A stretch of 64,000 bases of DNA. Origin: Perilla frutescens (lineage: Eukaryota > Streptophyta > Magnoliopsida > Lamiales > Lamiaceae). Both the position numbers and the translations under genes were made by a program. Positions within the stretch are counted from its first letter, which is position 1. Every line of letters starts with the position of its first letter. Where the stretch lies: assembly GCA_026008535.1 (NCBI GenBank), contig BRKX01000001.1, positions 72,862,317-72,926,316 of the forward strand, written 5' to 3'. Below are positions 58,664 through 64,000 of the stretch, in pieces. Below the pieces are notes generated by a model. The model did no database searches. It saw only the letters and a program-made list of their open reading frames with translations, and had not been told where the DNA came from.

Positions 58664-59605
58664 ATGGCAACCTATTCTCACACTCACACATACCTCTTCA
58701 CACTCTCTCTCCTCACTCTCACATCATCAATTCTTCCCTCCGACGCGGCCGGAATAGCCGTCTACTGGGGCCGAAACGGCACCGGCGAAGGAACCCTCGC
58801 CGAAGCATGCAATACCGGATACTACAAATACGTCATCATCGGATACGTAAATACCTTCGGCGACGGCCGAACTCCCATCCTAAACCTGGCCGGCCACTGC
58901 AACCCCGCCGCAGGCGGCTGCGCCTACATAAGCAACGACATCCACAGCTGCCAGAGCCGCGGCATCAAAGTGCTCCTGTCGATCGGCGGCGACGCCATCG
59001 GGGGCTACTCCCTCTCCTCCGCCGCCGACGCGAGGGAATTCGCCCATTATCTCTGGAACAACTTCTTGGGCGGCAGTTCTAGCAGCAGGCCACTGGGCGA
59101 CGCCATTCTCGACGGCATCGACTTCGACATCGAAACCGGCGCTGGCCAGCCCTGGGACGAGCTAGCCCGGGCACTGTCCGGCTACAGCTCGTACGAGAGA
59201 AAGGTTTACTTGTCGGCGGCGCCGTCGTGCATGTTCCCCGACGCCAACTTGAATGCGGCGATCGGAACCGGCCTTTTTGACTACATTTGGGTGGTGTTTA
59301 TGAATTTTCCAGCGTGTGATTACGAGGGAATTGCTAGTGTAGACAATCTTCTTGCTAGCTGGAACCAGTGGACGTCGTCGGCCCCCGGCGGCCGGTTCTT
59401 CTTGGGAGTGCCGGCGGCGCAAGAGGCCTCCGCCACCGGATATATACCTCCATATGTGCTCAATTCGGAGGTGCTGCCGGTGATCAAGACTTCGCCCAAG
59501 TATGGAGGGGTGGCGCTGTGGAATAGGTTCTATGATCGGAACTATAGCTCTGCGATTCTGCCCAACATCCAAACTCAGAAAATTAGGGCTTATATCTTGA
59601 AATAG
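58664..59605 (+). CDS. Class III chitinase-like protein (GH18, hevamine type)
   Basis: Secreted GH18 protein, 313 residues, intronless as usual for class III. I chose ATG 58664 because the upstream in-frame codons have no ATG. A signal peptide covers residues 1-29 (LFTLSLLTLTSSILPSDA), and the mature protein starts GIAVYWGRNG. Six cysteines (49, 79, 86, 96, 189, 218) match the three hevamine disulfides. The DxxDxDxE motif DGIDFDIE is complete (D150, D153, D155, E157). The hevamine tyrosine that completes the active site (QFYNNP motif) is methionine here (M213 in VFMNFP), and the preceding glutamine is valine. The fold should be intact; chitin hydrolysis may be weak or lost, as in chitinase-related inhibitors and lectins. 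Sequons NGT (38) and NYS (293). Likely defence or storage role by family. Confidence 0.94.
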   Translation: MATYSHTHTYLFTLSLLTLTSSILPSDAAGIAVYWGRNGTGEGTLAEACNTGYYKYVIIGYVNTFGDGRTPILNLAGHCNPAAGGCAYISNDIHSCQSRGIKVLLSIGGDAIGGYSLSSAADAREFAHYLWNNFLGGSSSSRPLGDAILDGIDFDIETGAGQPWDELARALSGYSSYERKVYLSAAPSCMFPDANLNAAIGTGLFDYIWVVFMNFPACDYEGIASVDNLLASWNQWTSSAPGGRFFLGVPAAQEASATGYIPPYVLNSEVLPVIKTSPKYGGVALWNRFYDRNYSSAILPNIQTQKIRAYILK

Positions 59606-59639
59606 GGTTATAAGCGTGGGCGAAGAACATTGGGATTGT

Positions 59640-59645
59640 AATAAA
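59640..59645 (+). terminator. Polyadenylation signal of the chitinase-like gene
   Basis: AATAAA 35 nt after the stop codon (ttgtAATAAAagg), in the place expected for a near-upstream element. Confidence 0.55.
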
Positions 59646-60535
59646 AGGTAAAGGCATATTCTTTTCTTATGAAAACCCTCATGAATTTGTTTTCACAAAA
59701 TAATAAAAAATCAAGAACGGAGTACGAATAGTCGATTTCATCCCAAAAATAAATATACATCTGGGCTTTATACCTAAGTAGTATGTAATTCTGGTGGTGT
59801 ACGGATTTTAATTTTATGAAATCCGAATAAGCTCGGTCATTTTTAAACAATAGGATAAATTGTTTAAACAATGGAAATTTTATGTTGGAATTCGCATGTT
59901 TAAACAAATGGAAATATTAGAAAATTATATATTTTTTTATACAAGAGTATAAGATTAGGTCAAGCAGTATATTCATGAAGCAGGTTAAAAATGAGTTGTT
60001 ACACGAGAGTTTAAGTGAGGACTGATGAGGTCAATCTATTATGCCAAATTTTCTTTTTCTGGTTACGATCATCAAGTATTATACATTCTTATGTGCTTCA
60101 ACTAAATTTGAATGATGAAATAACTTAATCGTCTGTGAACTATAAATAGTATTAACATCACTATATTTATGAAGTATATACAAAAGCCAAAACTATATAT
60201 TTTAAGATTAATTATGAAAAATACACAAATTTTGACATGATTTGAATTCAACGTTAACTTTGAATGTTTTAAATCGAGTACATAAGTTGGACTTGAAACC
60301 ACTTTTTTTCGGATGAAGGGACTAATTAAGAAATAAAAAAATAAAAAAAATGTTCATGTTTAATTTTTTTGATGTTTTGAACTCAATCTATCATTTTTGA
60401 AATACATTTAATTTCTTGATGTATTAAACCGAGTATATAAGTTGGACCTGAAGCTTGTTATTCATAATGATCATGTTTAATTTACATGTACAGCTGATGT
60501 TTATAAAATTTCACCTCGACATTATAAACTTATAT
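59646..60535. other. Gene-free stretch
   Basis: AT-rich; no gene. The words gttttaaatcgagtacataagttggacttgaa and gtattaaaccgagtatataagttggacctgaa (about 60270 and 60422) show a diverged local duplication of about 150 bp. Confidence 0.6.
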
Positions 60536-60769
60536 GAGTTAGAGTTTTTTTAAGGACAACAACTTAGGCCGATTTGGAAAAGAGGACAAATTTATTGTGG
60601 GTCGAAATTTAAAGACATTAACATTTAAGTATTGCATCTGTAGCCCGTTCGGGCTGAAAATTGGCCTACGGACTCAACACTTAAATGTTAATATCCTTAA
60701 ATTTCGACCCGCAATAAATTTGTCCTCTTTCCAAATCGACTTAAGTTGTCCTTAAAAAAACTCTAACTC
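60536..60769. mobile_element. Foldback MITE (gagttagag family), single copy
   Basis: gagttagagtttttttaagg ... tagcccgttcgggct ... aaaaaaactctaactc, a foldback of 234 bp and the same family as 53420-53887. The flanks taaacttat and taaactaaa are similar but not a clean duplication. Confidence 0.88.
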
Positions 60770-61232
60770 TAAACTAAATCAAGCAAACATAATAAAAACT
60801 AATGGCTTTCACTGTTCCACATAGGTGGTGTCCACAAAAATATGTAGACTAGTAAGGTGTAGGATAACAAAACTCTATATGAATACACACACACACACAC
60901 ACATGATAATTGTATTCACAATTAAGAGTACTTTTTCTAAATACACCGTTAGTTTTTTATTCCATTTCCTATTCTATTATTAATTGAATACATATACGTA
61001 CATATGTACTAGCTAACTATTAAAATTACTTTTTTCAGAAAAATATATCTGAACACTAGCTCCTTTAATTATAAAGATTTCTTTGACGATCGGCTCCTAT
61101 TTATCGCTTCAATCCTGCTAACTAAGAATAGAACTTATAGGTCTTTGCTTCAAGTATGATCTCTCTTAGCCCTCCAATGCCAGCAACAACCATCAAAATA
61201 AAACTAACTACTATGCAGATCTGATTCATAGC

Positions 61233-61263
<31 letters not shown>

Positions 61264-61500
61264 TCATCAGTTGCATGTAAACATTACAAGGAATGAAAAA
61301 TAAAATCTCGGGAATCATGACTAGTTGGGGGAGTTGGTGAACTTGTGACTAAAATTAGTTACGATTTCAAATCTCAAATCTCAATCAATGTCTTCTAGGT
61401 TGAGACTAGGTTGAGACAATCAAGCATGACTCGAAAATATTTAAATAAAAAATTAATGACAGGTTAAAACTGTGCTCACCCAGTTAATGAACCAAGAAAG
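60770..61500. other. Gene-free stretch with SSRs
   Basis: (AC)n at 60882-60902 and (AT)n at 61234-61260; otherwise unremarkable. Confidence 0.6.
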
Positions 61501-61707
61501 GTCAAATTTGAAAAACATGACAAATTTATTATGAGCTAAAATTTAAGGACATTAACATTTAAGTGTGGCGTCCGTAGCCTGTTCGTGCTGAAAATTGGCC
61601 TACAGACGCAATACTTAAATATTAATGTCCTTAAATTTCGGCTCACAATAAATTTGTCATCTTTTCCAAATCGACCTAAGTTGATGTCCTTAAAAAAACT
61701 CTAACTC
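61501..61707. mobile_element. Foldback MITE (gagttagag family), 5' truncated
   Basis: Lacks the outer gagttagag arm at the left but keeps ggacattaacatttaagtg, the gcctgttcgtgc centre and the right arm ending aaaaaactctaactc. Confidence 0.82.
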
Positions 61708-61797
61708 TAAATTTATATTGTTGTACAACTGGATGCTTTTCATTAATAATCAATCGTGATGCATGCATTATTAGTTCATCTTTTGACTATTGCATGG

Positions 61798-61819
61798 GTT
61801 GTTGTTGTTGTTGTTGTTG

Positions 61820-61863
<44 letters not shown>
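61798..61863. repeat. Compound (TTG)n(TTA)n microsatellite
   Basis: About 8 TTG units followed by about 14 TTA units. Confidence 0.95.
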
Positions 61864-61865
<2 letters not shown>

Positions 61866-61897
61866 AACTTAGTGGGTGAAAAGAATATTTTCTAAGG

Positions 61898-62180
61898 AAT
61901 GAATCAACATCTATTGCTCCTTTTGTGCTACATTCCCTATTGCATATACTCAATTTTTTAGTATTAATTTTTGGTTTTTAGTTATTAATTGATTATTTAA
62001 AAATAAATACTAAAAAATTATAATAAACTCTAACTAGATTGGATGAACCATAAGTCATAAGTGTAAAATTAAACTAAATCTTTAGAAATTGAAATCAAAT
62101 AAAAAAAATGAAAAACACTAAAAAAATTTAATGTACAATATGGAATGAAACACATAATGTGCAATAAATTATTTCATGTG
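61898..62180. mobile_element. MITE of the TATTGCAC-ended family, copy 3
   Basis: Left arm catctattgctccttttgtg with attccctattgcatat; right arm reversed atttattgcacattatgtgt with attccatattgtacat. About 280 bp, close in length to the copy in P450 gene 2. Confidence 0.75.
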
Positions 62181-62366
62181 AGACTTACCAGTAGAAATGC
62201 TTTCATACTTTCTTTCTCAATGGGGACATCATTAGTCTCGTCCACATAATCTCGTGCAAAATGTTAAGAAAATTCTCCTGAAAATCAAATTGTAGCTTCA
62301 TAAGGTATCAACCCTGACGCATAACATCTTACTCCACCGGTACTTTAACTTAGATTTGAGATCTTT

Positions 62367-62483
62367 GACAGATATGTACAAGAAATGACGGCTCAAGAAC
62401 CTTTCTCGACCAAAGCTCAATCTCCCATAGAAGAAAAGGAAAAATTACGACAGCAAGCAGAAGGTGTAAAAGTTTGCGATTAA
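62367..62483 (+). pseudogene. 2-oxoglutarate-dependent dioxygenase fragment 2
   Basis: One continuous frame reads DRYVQEMTAQEPFSTKAQSP and then IEEKEKLRQQAEGVKVCD to a TAA at 62481-62483. The first part resembles the N-terminus of plant dioxygenases (VPxRYVR ... DKAQ.SPIPVID), and the second is the segment after EIQEFFNLP. The DIOX_N core that fragment 1 retains is missing, so the two parts were joined by a deletion or by the breakpoint of the 1.58-kb duplication at 62417. The family call rests on short motifs. Confidence 0.5.
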
Positions 62484-64000
62484 TCTTTGTTATTTCAGAA
62501 GGGGTGTTGGTGCCGGTGTTGGTGTTAGAATTTAGGATTGAGGGTTATTGGTTCATGGATTTATGTGGCTTTTTGTGATTCAATGTAGGAAGAGTGGAGA
62601 AAAAATTATGTATGAGATTTGGGTTTTGTGCTTGATTGAGATGAGAAAAAATTGCCTTTTTTTAGTGTACTGTGTTGGCATTTAGTTTGTTGGATGTTGG
62701 ATTAGATTGTTTAATAGTGTTTAGTTGTTGTTTATTACCCTATATTGAAGTTTCATTACCCTGTACGGAAAATTCTTGTACGCATGTTGGGGTAGTGGCA
62801 TATCTGTCACAATAGATATATTGGGACACTTTCATGTGTCCTGATAGATCTATTAGGACACATGAAAGTGTTCCAATACATCTATTGTGACAGATGTGGT
62901 AGTGTGTGTTAGTGTGTACAAGAATTTCCCACCCTGTACCGATTCTCTAGATTTAAGATTGAGACCTCCGGATGTCAGCGACACTTCCCATAAGCAACCA
63001 GTTTCCTTAGCACTGTTGGCATCTATGGTAGCCAGAGGCCGAACCATGAATATTGCTGAGGTGATCCAAATTCATAATGTAAAAATTCATAAATACAACG
63101 ATACAAAATAAAAATTTTAAACATATAATGTAAAAATTCATAAATACAACGATACAAAATAAAACTAGTACACGTCTAATATTCTTAAAATAACATCACA
63201 ATGTCTGAAAATAAAAAAATAAACATGGCAACCTCATAACATTTTCTCTTCTATTCTTCATATTTTGAAATTGCTGCATGATAGTTTCATTAATAACATT
63301 CAAAATGATTTTGGTAAAGATGATTAACAAGTAGTATTTCAAATTTTGTAAGGTGATTTTTAATGGAGGCAATAGCACCACAACCGGCAGCAGGAAAAAA
63401 AAAAACTAAAACACATACTTTTACAAATGATTCGCCCCAGCTGTTCATAAACTTTCGTCCATAATTACGGGTTTAAAAAATCAAAACACTCAAAAACAAC
63501 AATGGAAGGAAAAATTAAAAATAAAATGAGATTTTTTTTAAAAAAAAATAATACTAAATTTAATATTAATACTAAATTTTTAAAATTTTAAAATGCGAAG
63601 AGTACGGTTTTTAAATTTTTTAATACTAAATTTAATATTAATATTATATTGCTATGGGCCTACGGACTATTACTATATTTAATCTACGGGTTATATGCTA
63701 TGTTGGTCTACGGACTCTATGATATGATATGCTATGTTATGGCATGTTTCTTACTGTTATATTTGTATAACTTGGATAATTGAGTTACTCCATTGAATTA
63801 ATAGTATTCATCCCAAAGCTATTTATATTCTCAAGTTAAGGATGTTCGGGCAGTGTGGTGGAGATGAAGTGATATAATAAAGACTATCTTTAATAATTTA
63901 AGCATTCTATTTTTCCGCTGCAATAAACTCTAAATTTAAGTTTCTTTTATTTCGAACAAACTTTTGGAAGTATTATTTGATATTCTATCATTTTATTACT
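62417..64000 (+). repeat. 1.58-kb direct duplication, right copy (continues past window)
   Basis: Same sequence as 47255-48838 in all stretches compared, offset 15,162 bp, running to the last base of the window. It contains the second copy of the 94-bp palindrome at 62802-62895 and the same short open frames without recognised domains. Confidence 0.93.

Noticed and set aside
59162..59572. Minus-strand and shifted plus-strand frames inside the chitinase-like gene.
   Set aside because: Shadows of the GC-rich sense frame; low-complexity Arg/Pro-rich products.
1..64000. CRISPR arrays, bacterial operons or tRNA genes.
   Set aside because: None seen: repeats are MITEs, LTRs or microsatellites, the genes have plant-type introns and promoters, and I found no tRNA cloverleaf with the usual box B word.

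Overview
The window is nuclear DNA of a flowering plant, most likely a eudicot. It has AT-rich, repeat-filled intergenic space, intron-containing A-type cytochrome P450 genes, an intronless class III chitinase gene, Ty1/Copia and Ty3/Gypsy retrotransposons primed by initiator-Met tRNA, and many MITEs. The P450 N-terminus looks asterid-like to me, but I cannot name the species from sequence alone. Only three host genes look intact or nearly so: two CYP71-clan P450s (32042-34255 and 40716-43365, + strand, 8.7 kb apart, roughly 83% identical in exon 2) and a GH18 class III chitinase-like protein (58664-59605, +). Three broken host-gene pieces accompany them: a P450 3' end at 2642-2792 and two 2-oxoglutarate-dependent dioxygenase fragments near 47.1-47.3 kb and 62.4 kb.

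Layout. 1-1.9 kb: decayed Copia element (- strand) running off the left edge. 2.6-5.6 kb: P450 fragment, two MITEs with perfect 9-bp target duplications, and one (TA)n-linked element. 5.7-11.1 kb: a young, nearly intact Copia element (- strand) whose LTRs differ at two positions and whose single-frame polyprotein is split by one amber codon. 11.1-21.2 kb: gene-free, holding a 3-kb (TA)n-linked element with a nested hAT element (perfect 8-bp duplication). 21.2-26.3 kb: complete but decayed Gypsy element (+ strand, 515-bp LTRs, perfect 5-bp duplication), inserted next to or within non-coding repeats reaching 29.2 kb. 30.9-31.8 kb: another (TA)n-linked element just upstream of P450 gene 1. 32.0-34.3 kb: P450 gene 1. 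34.8-38.6 kb: Stowaway, CACTA-type and nested foldback MITEs. 40.6-43.8 kb: P450 gene 2 with a MITE at its exon/intron boundary. 44.4-46.4 kb: internally deleted Gypsy element (- strand). 47.1-49.3 kb: dioxygenase fragment, the first copy of a 1.58-kb duplication, and a 5S rRNA-derived patch. 49.3-58.5 kb: gene-free, many MITEs. 58.6-59.6 kb: chitinase-like gene. 60-64 kb: MITEs, then the second copy of the duplication, cut by the right window edge.

How the genes relate: the P450 pair plus a dying third copy form a small tandem family shaped by local duplication and transposon insertion. The dioxygenase remnants are another specialised-metabolism gene type, but nothing shows a working gene cluster. 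The points most worth checking are the MITE that appears to supply the 5' splice site and 12 codons of P450 gene 2; the loss of the catalytic-site tyrosine in the chitinase-like protein; the family of (TA)n-bounded elements; and the direct duplication at 47.3 and 62.4 kb, which looked identical wherever I compared it.
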